A stretch of 64,000 nt of DNA. Source: Streptomyces maremycinicus. Its GTDB lineage: Bacteria; Actinomycetota; Actinomycetes; Streptomycetales; Streptomycetaceae. The stretch lies in assembly GCF_001184025.1 (NCBI RefSeq), contig NZ_BBYG01000021.1, positions 124,001 through 188,000 of the forward strand. The letters are read 5' to 3'. Each line of letters begins with the position of its first letter. The first letter of the stretch is position 1. Below the pieces are notes generated by a model. That model did not search any database, was not told the DNA's origin, and saw only the letters and a list, made by a program, of their open reading frames with translations. Positions 32,728 through 41,005 of the stretch are shown here, in pieces. The position numbers and the translations under genes were made by a program.

Positions 32728-33840
32728 ATGTCTCGTCGTACCGCTCTCACGGCCGTCGCCGCCCTCACCCTGGGCGCCGGACTCGCCGTCCTGCCGACCC
32801 AGGCGCAGGCCGCCACCGTGGTGGTCGGCAACTCCACCGACCTGTCCAACGCCATCAAGAACGCCACCGCCGGCACCGTCATCCAGGTCCGCGCCGGCAC
32901 CTACTACCCGACGGCCACCCTCCAGTCCACGGCCAACGGCACCTCCTCGTCGCCCGTCACCCTCACCGCGTACGGTTCGGAGACCGTGAAGATCGACGGC
33001 TCGTCGCTGCCGGACGGGGACTGGATCCTCAAGCTGACGGCCGACTACTGGAACGTCTCCAACATCACGTTCCAGAACTCTCCGGACAGCGCGGTCGTCT
33101 GCCAGTCCTGCACCGGCACCAACTGGAACAACATCAAGACCATCAACGGCGGCGACTCCGGCTTCACCCTCACCGGTGACGGCACGGTCAACAACACCGT
33201 CAGGAACATCGACTCCTACGGCCACTACGACGCCGCGAACCACGGGGAGAACGCCGACGGCATCGCCGTGAAGTACGGCTCCGGCACCGGCAACCTCATC
33301 ACCGGCGCCCGCCTCTACAACAACGCGGACGACGGGCTCGACTTCTGGTCCTTCTCCTCGCCCGTCACCATCGAGCACACCTGGTCCTTCGGCAACGGCG
33401 TCAACCGCTGGTCCGACTCGGCCTTCGCGGGCGACGGCAACGGCTACAAGCTGGGCGGCGACGGCGAGGTGGTCGCCCACGTCGTCAACAACTCGGCCGC
33501 CTGGGGCAACGCCGGAAACGGCTTCACCGAGAACTCCAACACCGGCGCCATCGTCATCAACCGCACCACCGCCTACGCCAACAGCAAGTGGGGCTACTAC
33601 TTCGCCACCGGCTCCGCCAGGCTCGGCAAGAACCTGGCGGTGAGCAACGGCGGTGGCGCGGTCAGCAAGAGCTCCTCGGTCACCTCGGCCGGCAACAACT
33701 GGGACTCCGGCATCTCCACCCCCGCCTTCAGGTCGACGGACGCGAGCTCCACGTACAACGCGCGCGGTTCGAGCGGCACCCTGCCCACGACCACGTTCCT
33801 GACGACGGGTTCGACGACCATCGGAGCCACCATGGACTGA
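32728..33840 (+). CDS. Secreted pectate lyase, PL9-like beta-helix
   Basis: A 370-residue secreted right-handed beta-helix protein. Signal peptide MSRRTALTAVAALTLGAGLA cut after AQA. PL9 hallmarks: NADGIAVKYGSGTGNLITG, ARLYNNADDGLDFWSF and the GDGNGYKLGGDGE turn; the DGLD aspartates bind calcium and the Lys of YKLGG is in the position of the catalytic lysine of PelL-type enzymes. It would cut polygalacturonate internally. ATG at 32728 is preferred over an in-frame GTG at 32701 because it begins the signal peptide. It is the last gene of the pectin locus and is followed by a large foldable segment. Confidence 0.85.
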   Translation: MSRRTALTAVAALTLGAGLAVLPTQAQAATVVVGNSTDLSNAIKNATAGTVIQVRAGTYYPTATLQSTANGTSSSPVTLTAYGSETVKIDGSSLPDGDWILKLTADYWNVSNITFQNSPDSAVVCQSCTGTNWNNIKTINGGDSGFTLTGDGTVNNTVRNIDSYGHYDAANHGENADGIAVKYGSGTGNLITGARLYNNADDGLDFWSFSSPVTIEHTWSFGNGVNRWSDSAFAGDGNGYKLGGDGEVVAHVVNNSAAWGNAGNGFTENSNTGAIVINRTTAYANSKWGYYFATGSARLGKNLAVSNGGGAVSKSSSVTSAGNNWDSGISTPAFRSTDASSTYNARGSSGTLPTTTFLTTGSTTIGATMD

Positions 33841-33852
33841 CCGGCGAGGACG

Positions 33853-33920
33853 CGCGAGGCCCGGCCGCTTGACCCGATTTTTGCCCGTGATCGGGTATCG
33901 ATCGGGCAACGGGTCTCGCG
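33853..33920 (+). terminator. Large nested stem-loop closing the pectin locus
   Basis: CGCGAGGCCCG (33853-33863) pairs with CGGGTCTCGCG (33910-33920) with one G-U pair. Inside, ACCCGAT/ATCGGGT and TTGCCCG/CGGGCAA stems compete. A short T run lies inside. It starts 13 bases after the PL9 stop and ends 32 bases before the phosphatase start. Confidence 0.5.
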
Positions 33921-33952
33921 CCCGGCAGCGTGACGCGCGTAGAAAACGTGTC

Positions 33953-34750
33953 ATGCAAAAGCCACTTCGCCTCGCGGCCGTCGCCGCGGCCTGTGCCGTC
34001 GCCGGTGCCGCCCTGTACGGCGCCGGCGCCGCCACGGCCGGCCAGTCCACGGCCAACTCCACCCACGAGCCCTACAACATCGGGCTCCTGGTGAAGGACA
34101 TCGACACCTACTACGGCACGGCGGCGGACGCGGCCGGCGTGTACCAGGCGTCGCCGACCAGCCCGTACGCCAAGGACCTCGCGAGCATCGACAAGGCCGC
34201 GCGGAAGTACATCGACCAGGCCGCCCGCAAGGCGGTCCACAAGGGCGAGAAGCCCGCGGTCGTCTTCGACATCGACGACACCCTGCTGCTCAGCCTCGAC
34301 TACGAGAAGCGCTACAACTACACGTACAACAGCGCCACCTGGGCGGCGTACGTCAACAAGGCCGACCGCCCGGCGGTGTTCGGCAGCCCCGAACTCGTGC
34401 GGTACGCCGAGGAGAAGGGCGTCGAGGTCTTCTACAACTCGGGCCTCGCCGAGGCACAGCGCTCCGCCGCCGTGGAGAACCTGAAGAAGGTCGGCGCCGA
34501 CATCAACCTCGACGCGGACCACATGTTCCTCAAGAACGCGGCCGCCCCGCCGTCGTACCTGAGCGGCTGCGCCACCCCGGGCACCTGGACCTGCACGACC
34601 GTCCAGTACAAGTCCGGGACCCGCAAGCACATCGAGCGCGACCTCGGCTACGAGATCATCGCGAACTTCGGCGACCAGTACTCCGACCTCGACGGCGGCT
34701 ACGCCGACCGCACGTACAAGCTGCCGAACCCGACGTACTACGTCGGCTGA
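33953..34750 (+). CDS. Secreted HAD-family acid phosphatase
   Basis: A 265-residue protein with a signal peptide (MQKPLRLAAVAAACAVAGAA, cut near residue 30). The HAD nucleophile and acid/base aspartates are Asp106 and Asp108 in VVFDIDDTLLLS; GDQYSDLDGG near the C-terminus is motif IV. This is the class B/HAD acid phosphatase group (PF03767 type), giving extracellular phosphate release. ATG at 33953 begins the signal peptide. No Pho-box was recognised upstream. It faces a convergent regulator-associated gene. Confidence 0.82.
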   Translation: MQKPLRLAAVAAACAVAGAALYGAGAATAGQSTANSTHEPYNIGLLVKDIDTYYGTAADAAGVYQASPTSPYAKDLASIDKAARKYIDQAARKAVHKGEKPAVVFDIDDTLLLSLDYEKRYNYTYNSATWAAYVNKADRPAVFGSPELVRYAEEKGVEVFYNSGLAEAQRSAAVENLKKVGADINLDADHMFLKNAAAPPSYLSGCATPGTWTCTTVQYKSGTRKHIERDLGYEIIANFGDQYSDLDGGYADRTYKLPNPTYYVG

Positions 34751-34838
34751 CGCGACGTTCCCGCCGCCCGCGACGGCCTTCCCGGCCACGGGCCCGACCG
34801 CCGTCGGCACGTCGGTGCGGCGGGCGGTGTGCCGGTGG

Positions 34839-35717
34839 TCAGGAGTCGCCTCCGTCGTCGTCCGCGACGGAGGCGAAGTCGCCGCCCACGGAGCCCTGCC
34901 GCTGCTCCGACCGGCCCGTGACCGCGTAGGTGTCGTCCTTGGCGTCGCGGCCGCCGCGGTCGTGGTCGTACTGCCCGGCGAACACCCATTCACCCTCGGC
35001 GACCGTACGGCCCTCCTTGAGCACCCAGGTGTAGACCAGGAAGCCGTCGCGCTCGGCCACCGAGAACGTGAAGTCGTCCTCGGGCAGGGAGCGCCAGGCG
35101 CCGGCCGACGAGACCCCGCCGGTCTGGGCGACCTTCAGCTGCACGGTCAGCGCGGTCAGTGCCTCGGACGTCTTGATCGTGACGTTGCTCTGCGCCCAGA
35201 AGTCGTTGCTGTGCGGGTCGACCGAACCGTCCGACCACAGCGGGCCGTCCTCGTCGTCCTTCGTCGCCGGCAGCAGGGTGGCCCCGGGCGCCGAGGGCGT
35301 CACCGCGGGGCTCTTCGACGGGGAGGTGCTCGGCTTCGCACGGTCCTCGGCGCCGCCGGAACCCGGCGTGGCCCTCGGCGATCGCGGCGGCCTGCTCGTC
35401 GCCGCCGGGGACTCGACCGGCGGTGAGGAGACGGAGACCGTCTGCTGCGCGGGGGTGTCGTCCTTCACGGCGGACGCCACCGCGTAACCGCCGACCGCGA
35501 GCATGCCCGCGACCGCCGCCGTGGCGCCCACGATCCGTGTCCAGCCCCACAGGAGCGGACGGCTCGCCCGGTGCGCCGAGCGCTGCGGTCCCTGTCCCTG
35601 TCCCGCCATGCCGCGCTCGACGCGGGCCAGGATGTGCGCCCGGTCGGGTTCGTGTGCCTCGGCCGCCTCGTGCAGCCGGGCGCGCAGATCGTCGTGCACG
35701 TCCCGCCGCATCGTCAT
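34839..35717 (-). CDS. Membrane protein paired with ECF sigma factor (possible anti-sigma partner)
   Basis: A 292-residue single-pass protein: a cytoplasmic N-terminus of about 58 residues with a helical HDDLRARLHEAAEAHEPDRA segment, a membrane segment at about 60-83, a Ser/Pro/Thr-rich linker (90-140) and an extracellular C-terminal domain of unknown type. The ATG overlaps the sigma gene's stop by four bases, so the two are made together. The layout is that of an anti-sigma or sigma-controlling protein, but the usual zinc-binding HxxxCxxC motif of ZAS proteins is absent. The role is inferred from position. Confidence 0.6.
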   Translation of the reverse strand: MTMRRDVHDDLRARLHEAAEAHEPDRAHILARVERGMAGQGQGPQRSAHRASRPLLWGWTRIVGATAAVAGMLAVGGYAVASAVKDDTPAQQTVSVSSPPVESPAATSRPPRSPRATPGSGGAEDRAKPSTSPSKSPAVTPSAPGATLLPATKDDEDGPLWSDGSVDPHSNDFWAQSNVTIKTSEALTALTVQLKVAQTGGVSSAGAWRSLPEDDFTFSVAERDGFLVYTWVLKEGRTVAEGEWVFAGQYDHDRGGRDAKDDTYAVTGRSEQRQGSVGGDFASVADDDGGDS

Positions 35718-36283
35718 CGGTCCCTTCCTGAGGCCGAGGCCTCGCCGGTGCGCACCATGGCAGGCATCGTCAGCGGAACTCCCTTGGCGCCGAGCAGCTT
35801 CTGGAGCTCGGCCATTCCCTTCGAGGTCTGGCTCTTCACCGTACCGACCGAGACCCCCAGGGCGAGCGCCGTGTCCTTCTCCGAGAGGTCGAAGGCATGC
35901 CGCAGCACCACACAGGCCCGTTTGCGGAACGGAAGTCTACGCAGCGCCGACCGGACGTCCACCGCGCCCGCGATGTCCGGGTTCTCCGTCTTCTCCTCGC
36001 GCTGCGACCAGAACAGCGCGATCCTGCGGCGCTCCCGGACGGCGCTGCGGATGCGGGTACGGGCGAGGTTGGCGACCACGCCGCGGGCGTACGCCACCGG
36101 ATGGTCGGCCGCGCGGACCCGGTCCCAGCGGTTCCACAGCGCGAGCAGCGCGTCCGCGGCGAGATCGTCGGCGGCGTCCGCCTCGCCGGTCAGCAGGTGG
36201 GCGAGACGGGACAGTTCGGCGTAGTGGCGGTCGAAGAAGGCATGGAATTCCACGGAGGCGGCGTCGTCGACGACTGTGCCCAC
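35714..36283 (-). CDS. ECF sigma factor, SigE/SigM-like group
   Basis: A 189-residue ECF sigma factor. Region 2 (FHAFFDRHYAELSRLAHLLTG, ALLALWNRWDRVRAADHPVAYARG) and region 4 (RLPFRKRACVVLRHAFDLSE, then ALGVSVGTVKSQTSKGM) are both clear. GTG at 36283 follows GAGGTCACCC and gives normal ECF length; the frame is open 136 codons further upstream, but that part looks non-coding. An inverted repeat lies about 40 bases before the start. The next gene encodes a membrane partner, fitting a surface- or envelope-signal system. Confidence 0.85.
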   Translation of the reverse strand: MGTVVDDAASVEFHAFFDRHYAELSRLAHLLTGEADAADDLAADALLALWNRWDRVRAADHPVAYARGVVANLARTRIRSAVRERRRIALFWSQREEKTENPDIAGAVDVRSALRRLPFRKRACVVLRHAFDLSEKDTALALGVSVGTVKSQTSKGMAELQKLLGAKGVPLTMPAMVRTGEASASGRDR

Positions 36284-36321
36284 GGGTGACCTCTTCTCGG
36301 AACGACTGCTGTGCCTGTGTG

Positions 36322-36337
36322 TGTCATGTGAATGACA
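36322..36337. promoter_or_regulatory. Inverted repeat upstream of sigma gene
   Basis: TGTCAT-GTGA-ATGACA: perfect 6-base arms around 4 bases, 39-54 bases before the sigma start. It could be an operator or promoter part. The rest of the 268-base gap up to 36551 shows no other clear signal. Confidence 0.35.
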
Positions 36338-36551
36338 TGGGGATGCCCCGAGGAGGTGGCCGGGGCGAGATCGGGAAGCGTAGCAGTGACCGACTGCTCG
36401 GTCCGGTACGGGGGTTCGAACATCAGGTGGCCGGCCGAACGTCCTCGGAGTCCGATTCCGTAACACGGCGAAAACCTGAGGACGGTTCAACGCGGCAACA
36501 ATCCAGCCAGCATCCGCGCACAGATCATTCAGGCACCTAGGAGCACCCGCC

Positions 36552-38003
36552 ATGTCCGAGACGAAGACCACGGCCGACCGGCCGGGTACCGCGCCACCCG
36601 CGGCGAACAGCGTCGACCGGTACTTCAGGATCTCCGAGCGAGGGTCCACCTTCGGCCGGGAGATACGCGGCGGCTTCGCCACGTTCTTCACCATGGCCTA
36701 CATCCTTGTCCTGAATCCCATCATCCTGGGCAGCGCCAAGGACAAGTTCGGGCACCAGCTCGACACCGTCCAACTCACCACCGCCACCGCCCTGGTGGCC
36801 GCCGTGATGACGATCGTCATGGGCGTCGGCGGCAACCTGCCCCTCGCCCTCGCCGCGGGCCTCGGCCTGAACGCGGTCGTCGCCTTCCAGATCGCCCCGC
36901 TGATGAGCTGGGACGACGCGATGGGCCTCATCGTGCTCGAGGGCCTGCTGATCTGTGTGCTGGTGGTGACCGGTCTGCGCGAGGCGGTCATGCACGCCGT
37001 CCCGCAACCGCTGAAGCAGGCGATCAGCGTCGGCATCGGCCTGTTCATCGCCTTCATCGGCTTCGTCGACGCCGGCTTCGTCAGCCGCATCCCCGACGCC
37101 GCGAACACGACCGTCCCCGTGCAGCTCGGCGGCACCGGCACCCTCTCCGGCTGGCCGGTGCTCGTCTTCTGTCTCGGGGTGCTGCTGACGATCGGTCTGC
37201 TGGCCCGCAAGGTCAAGGGCGCGATCCTGATCAGCATCGTGGCGATGACGGTCCTCGCGATCGTCATCAACTCGGTCGCGGACATCAAGTCCTGGGGCCT
37301 GACCACGCCCTCGTGGCCCGACAAGATCGTCGACACCCCCGACTTCGGACTCATCGGTCACTTCAGCCTGTTCGGCGCCTTCGGCGAGACCGGCGTCATC
37401 ACGGTCGTCCTGCTGATCTTCACCCTGATCCTGTCCGACTTCTTCGACACCATGGGCACGGTGGTCGGCATCAGCGCGGAGGCCGGGCTGCTCGACGAGA
37501 ACGGCGATGTGCCCCGACTCGGCCGGGTGCTGCTCATCGACGGCGCGGCGGCGGTCGCGGGCGGCGCGGCCTCGTCGTCCTCCGCGACCTCCTACATCGA
37601 GTCGGCCGCCGGCGTCGGCGAGGGATCGCGCACCGGCTTCTCCAACCTGGTCACCGGATCGCTGTTCGCGCTCGCGCTGTTCCTGACGCCGCTGCTCACC
37701 ATCGTCCCGCTCCAGGCGGCCGCCCCCGCCCTGGTCGCCGTCGGCTTCCTGATGATGACCCAGGTCAAGAGCATCGACTGGGACAAGTACGAGATCGCGA
37801 TCCCGGCGTTCCTGACCATCGCCGTGATGCCGTTCACCTACTCGATCACCAACGGCATCGGCGCGGGCTTCGTCGCCTACGTCGTCATCAAGACGGTGCT
37901 CGGCAAGGCGAAGGAGGTCCACTGGCTGCTGTGGGGGGCCTCGGCGCTGTTCGCGGTGTACTTCGCGATCGACCCCGTCGAGCAGATCCTCGGCGTGAAC
38001 TAG
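36552..38003 (+). CDS. NCS2/AzgA-type purine permease
   Basis: A 483-residue membrane protein with 12-14 hydrophobic segments, of the AzgA/PbuG group that imports adenine, guanine or hypoxanthine with protons. Family segments: REIRGGFATFFTMAYILVLNP, LALAAGLGLNAVVAF, LSDFFDTMGTVVGIS and the SSSSATSYIESAAGVGEGSR loop, which carries substrate-site residues. ATG at 36552 with GGAG upstream. It stands alone and ends at a strong bidirectional terminator. Uracil or xanthine permeases of the other NCS2 branch lack the FFDTMGT form seen here. Confidence 0.87.
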   Translation: MSETKTTADRPGTAPPAANSVDRYFRISERGSTFGREIRGGFATFFTMAYILVLNPIILGSAKDKFGHQLDTVQLTTATALVAAVMTIVMGVGGNLPLALAAGLGLNAVVAFQIAPLMSWDDAMGLIVLEGLLICVLVVTGLREAVMHAVPQPLKQAISVGIGLFIAFIGFVDAGFVSRIPDAANTTVPVQLGGTGTLSGWPVLVFCLGVLLTIGLLARKVKGAILISIVAMTVLAIVINSVADIKSWGLTTPSWPDKIVDTPDFGLIGHFSLFGAFGETGVITVVLLIFTLILSDFFDTMGTVVGISAEAGLLDENGDVPRLGRVLLIDGAAAVAGGAASSSSATSYIESAAGVGEGSRTGFSNLVTGSLFALALFLTPLLTIVPLQAAAPALVAVGFLMMTQVKSIDWDKYEIAIPAFLTIAVMPFTYSITNGIGAGFVAYVVIKTVLGKAKEVHWLLWGASALFAVYFAIDPVEQILGVN

Positions 38004-38026
38004 AACGCCCCGGAAGCGGCGCGGGA

Positions 38027-38072
38027 GACCGCGCGACCGGCCCGCGGTTCCTCTGTGGCCGGTCGCGCGGTC
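38027..38072. terminator. Strong bidirectional terminator
   Basis: A 16-bp perfect stem, 38027-38042 with 38057-38072 (arms GACCGCGCGACCGGCC and its complement), 14-base loop, between convergent purine permease and penicillin-binding protein genes. Confidence 0.85.
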
Positions 38073-38077
38073 CGCCC

Positions 38078-39535
38078 TCAGCTCTTCAGCGCCGCCTGCA
38101 TCATCGCCTTGGCCACCGGGGCGGCCAGGCCGTTCCCGCTGACCTCGGACCGCGCGGCGTCGGACTGCTCGACGACGACCGCCACGGCGACCTCCTTGCC
38201 GGAGGAATCGGACTTGCCGTACGAGGTGAACCAGGCGTAGGGCGCCTTGCTGTTGTTCTCGCCGTTCTGGGCCGTGCCCGTCTTGCCGCCGACGGTGACG
38301 CCGTCGATGAGCGCGTTCGTGCCGGTGCCCTTCTCGACGACCGTCCGCATCGCCGAGCGGAGCTGCTCGGCGGTGGACGAGCTGACGATCCGCGTGCTCG
38401 ACGCCTGGTCGTCGTAGTCCGCCAGGACGTCGCCGCCGCCGTCGGTGATCTGCGAGACCATGTGCGGCGAGACCAGCTCGCCGCCGTTGGACAGGGCGGC
38501 CGACACCATGGCCATCTGGAGCGGCGTCGCGGTCACGTCGAACTGGCCGATGCCGGTCAGGGCGGTGGACGACTCGTCCATGCCGGACGGGTACACGCTC
38601 GGGTACGCCCGCACCGGCACGTCCTGGCTGTCGTCGTTGAAGCCGAACTTCTCGGCCATCGCCCTCAGCTTGTCCTGCCCGAGCTCGACGGCCATGTGCG
38701 CGAAGACGTTGTTGCAGGAGTACTGGAGCGCGACCCGGATCGTGGCGTTCTCACAGGGCGCGGACGTGTTCTCGTTCTTCAGGACCGTCCGTGTGCCCGG
38801 CAGGGTGTACGGGTCCTCGCTGTCGGTCTTCTCGTCCACCGACGAGTACAGCCCGTCCTCCAGCGCGGCCGCCGCCACGACCAGCTTGAAGGTCGAGCCC
38901 GGTGCCAGCGGCTGCCGCAGCGCCCGGTTGGTGAGCGGCTTGTCGGAGTCCGCGTTGAGCTTCTTCCAGGCCGTCCCGGCGGTGTTGGCGTCGGTCAGCG
39001 TCGACGGGTCGTAGGACGGGGTCGACACCACCGCGAGGATCTGCCCGGTCGTCGGGTCGAGCGCGACCGCCGCGCCCTTCTTGTCGCCGAGCGCGTCGTA
39101 CGCCGCCTTCTGCACGTCCGGGTCGATCGTGGTGATCACGTTGCCCGGGTCCGCCCGCTTGTCGGTGACCGTGTCCAGCGCGGTCTTCAGGCGGGTGTCC
39201 GTGCCGTTCAGCAGGTCGGCGTAGATGCCCTCCAGCTGCGTGGGGGCGTAGCTCTGCGAGGCGTAGCCCGTCACCGCCGCGTACAGCTCGCCGTCCGTGT
39301 ACGTGCGCTTGTATCTGAGGTCGCCGTCCGTGGTCACGGCCGAGCCGGTGATCGCCTTTCCGCCCACGATGATGTTCCCGAGCGGCTCCGCGTACGTCTC
39401 GATCGCGTTGCGCCGGTTGTCCGTGTCGTCCGCCAGCGCCTGGCCCTCGTAGAACTGCACCCAGGTCGCCCGGAGCAACAGGGCGAACACCAGCAGCAGG
39501 GCGAAGACCGAGGCGCGTCTGATCGTCTTGTTCAT
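38078..39535 (-). CDS. Penicillin-binding protein, class B transpeptidase (PBP2/PbpA-like)
   Basis: A 485-residue cell-wall transpeptidase: a cytoplasmic start, one membrane segment (about 8-23), a dimerisation/linker region and the penicillin-binding domain. Catalytic motifs: Ser214-x-x-Lys217 (APGSTFKLV), Ser273-x-Asn275 (QYSCNNVF) and Lys418-Thr-Gly (GGKTGTAQ). It cross-links peptidoglycan outside the membrane. The length matches the short streptomycete PbpA type that partners an FtsW/RodA protein, though no such gene is adjacent here, so this is probably a stand-alone paralogue. Confidence 0.9.
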   Translation of the reverse strand: MNKTIRRASVFALLLVFALLLRATWVQFYEGQALADDTDNRRNAIETYAEPLGNIIVGGKAITGSAVTTDGDLRYKRTYTDGELYAAVTGYASQSYAPTQLEGIYADLLNGTDTRLKTALDTVTDKRADPGNVITTIDPDVQKAAYDALGDKKGAAVALDPTTGQILAVVSTPSYDPSTLTDANTAGTAWKKLNADSDKPLTNRALRQPLAPGSTFKLVVAAAALEDGLYSSVDEKTDSEDPYTLPGTRTVLKNENTSAPCENATIRVALQYSCNNVFAHMAVELGQDKLRAMAEKFGFNDDSQDVPVRAYPSVYPSGMDESSTALTGIGQFDVTATPLQMAMVSAALSNGGELVSPHMVSQITDGGGDVLADYDDQASSTRIVSSSTAEQLRSAMRTVVEKGTGTNALIDGVTVGGKTGTAQNGENNSKAPYAWFTSYGKSDSSGKEVAVAVVVEQSDAARSEVSGNGLAAPVAKAMMQAALKS

Positions 39536-39618
39536 TGCGAACAGAAGGACGAACGAGACGGAGGCGGTCGTTCCCTTCCGCCCGTTTTCTCATCGACCGT
39601 TCATCTGACGCGTTCGGG

Positions 39619-40089
39619 TCAGGCCTCCAGCCGCAGCACGATCTCCTCGATCTCCGCGCCCCGCGCGTTCGCGAAGCCGGTGGCCCGGGCGGTGGGACGG
39701 AAGCCGCACTTCTCCAGGACGCGCAGCGAACCGGCGTTGTCGGCCGCCGCCCGCGCGAACAGCGGACGCTCGACCACCTCGGACACCAGCGCCCGCAGTG
39801 CCTCGGTGGCGATGCCCCGGCCCCAGTAGGCGCGGTCCACCCAGTACGTCACCTCGCGCTCGCCCGGCTCCCCGTACACCGCCGCGCTGCCCACGACGTC
39901 CCCGTCGGCCAGGATCGTGCGCGGCACGGCGGACGAGGCGCGGATCCGCTCCCACTGCGCGTCGAAGGCGTCCCGGTCCGTGGGGTCCTTCGCGGTGAAC
40001 GCGGCCATCCGCAGCGACTCGGGGTCGTTCATCTGCCGGAAGAACACCGGCAGATCACTGTCGTGGACCTGGCGCAGGCTGATCAGCAT
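39619..40089 (-). CDS. GNAT acetyltransferase, RimJ/RimL type
   Basis: A 156-residue acetyltransferase. The acetyl-CoA loop is DRAYWGRGIATEALRAL, followed by NAGSLRVLEKCGF, both typical of the RimJ/RimL-like branch that acetylates protein N-termini or small amines. The start MLISLRQVHDSDL is the standard first strand. It ends 83 bases from the penicillin-binding protein gene and begins 3 bases beyond the IclR gene's stop; co-transcription with the IclR gene is likely. Substrate unknown. Confidence 0.8.
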   Translation of the reverse strand: MLISLRQVHDSDLPVFFRQMNDPESLRMAAFTAKDPTDRDAFDAQWERIRASSAVPRTILADGDVVGSAAVYGEPGEREVTYWVDRAYWGRGIATEALRALVSEVVERPLFARAAADNAGSLRVLEKCGFRPTARATGFANARGAEIEEIVLRLEA

Positions 40090-40092
40090 GCC

Positions 40093-40866
40093 TCAGAGCC
40101 TACGGGTGGCCAGGGTGAGCCGGTCGCGTGCGTCGAACAGCGCGTCCTTCACCAGTTGCTCGTGCGCGGGGGTGAGCCTCGCCACCGGCACCGAGCAGCT
40201 GATCGCGTCCCGGGCCGGCGTGCGGTACGGGATCGCCACGCCGAAGCAGCGCAGGCCCAGCGTGTTCTCCTCGCGGTCCACGGAGAAGCCCTGCTCGCGG
40301 ATCTGGTGGAGCTCCTCGATGAGCTTCTCGCGGTCCGTGATCGTGTGCTCGGTCAGCGCCGGCAACGTCTCCGGCAGCAGCTTGCGCACCTGCTCGTCGG
40401 TGTAGGTGCTGAGCAGCGCCTTGCCCAGGGAGGTGGAGTGGGCGGGGAGGCGGCGGCCGACCCGGGTGAAGGGGCGCAGGTAGTGCTGGGACTGGCGGGT
40501 GGCGAGGTACACGACGTTCGTGCCGTCGAGCCGCGCCAGGTGGATGGTCTCGGTGGTGTCGTCCGAGAGCCGGTCCAGGGTGGGACGGGCGGCCGCGACC
40601 ACCTCGTCGCCGTCGATGTACGACGTGCCGACGAGCAGCGCCCGTACCCCGATGCCGTACCGCGTGCCCGTCGCGTCCGTCTCCACCCAGCCCAGTTCCA
40701 CGAGCGTGCGCAGCAGCATGTAGAGACTGGACTTGGGGTATCCGACGGCCTCCTGGACCGACGCCAGAGAGTGCATCCCGGGGCGGCCGGCGAAGTATTC
40801 CAGCAGCTCAACCGTCCGCACCGCGGACTTGACCTGCGCCCCGCCCCCCGTCTCGCCAGCCGACAT
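40093..40866 (-). CDS. IclR-family regulator, probable uronate-pathway (KdgR-like) control
   Basis: A 257-residue regulator with an N-terminal winged helix (SLASVQEAVGYPKSSLYMLLRTL, about 30-55) and an IclR effector domain (PFTRVGRRLPAHSTSLGKALLS; HQIREQGFSVDREENTLGLRC). ATG at 40866 is preferred over in-frame ATGs up to 40920: it gives typical family length and leaves the dyad at 40930 clear of the ribosome site. It is divergent from alpha-ketoglutarate-semialdehyde dehydrogenase. The same dyad type in the udh/kdgD region suggests it controls both loci, perhaps sensing 2-keto-3-deoxy acids as KdgR proteins do; this is inference. Confidence 0.82.
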   Translation of the reverse strand: MSAGETGGGAQVKSAVRTVELLEYFAGRPGMHSLASVQEAVGYPKSSLYMLLRTLVELGWVETDATGTRYGIGVRALLVGTSYIDGDEVVAAARPTLDRLSDDTTETIHLARLDGTNVVYLATRQSQHYLRPFTRVGRRLPAHSTSLGKALLSTYTDEQVRKLLPETLPALTEHTITDREKLIEELHQIREQGFSVDREENTLGLRCFGVAIPYRTPARDAISCSVPVARLTPAHEQLVKDALFDARDRLTLATRRL

Positions 40867-40929
40867 CGCCCTTGACCCCTTCGTTCGACGGGAAATACGC
40901 TCCGACAGCATATTCATCATCAGAGACAG

Positions 40930-40947
40930 CGTTCAGTATATCGAACG
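40930..40947. promoter_or_regulatory. IclR operator dyad
   Basis: CGTTCA-GTATAT-CGAACG, an 18-base near-perfect palindrome between the IclR gene and the divergent semialdehyde dehydrogenase gene; core GTTCA-N6-CGAAC at 40931-40946 matches the arrangement of the kdgD sites. Confidence 0.65.
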
Positions 40948-41005
40948 ACCCTGGTGGATGAGCCAGTACCAAACGTGGTCAGAACCAAGCGTGGAGGGAC
41001 CCGCG

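Noticed and set aside
36408..36424. GGGGGTTCGAAC stretch resembling a tRNA T-arm
   Set aside because: No acceptor, D or anticodon stems can be formed around it.
35714..36694. Extended 326-codon version of the sigma factor
   Set aside because: The extra N-terminal 137 residues lack sigma homology and normal composition; GTG at 36283 has a good ribosome site and gives standard length.
37313..39829. Long plus-strand frame across the purine permease end and penicillin-binding protein
   Set aside because: It runs through a strong terminator and antisense to intact SxxK, SxN and KTG motifs.
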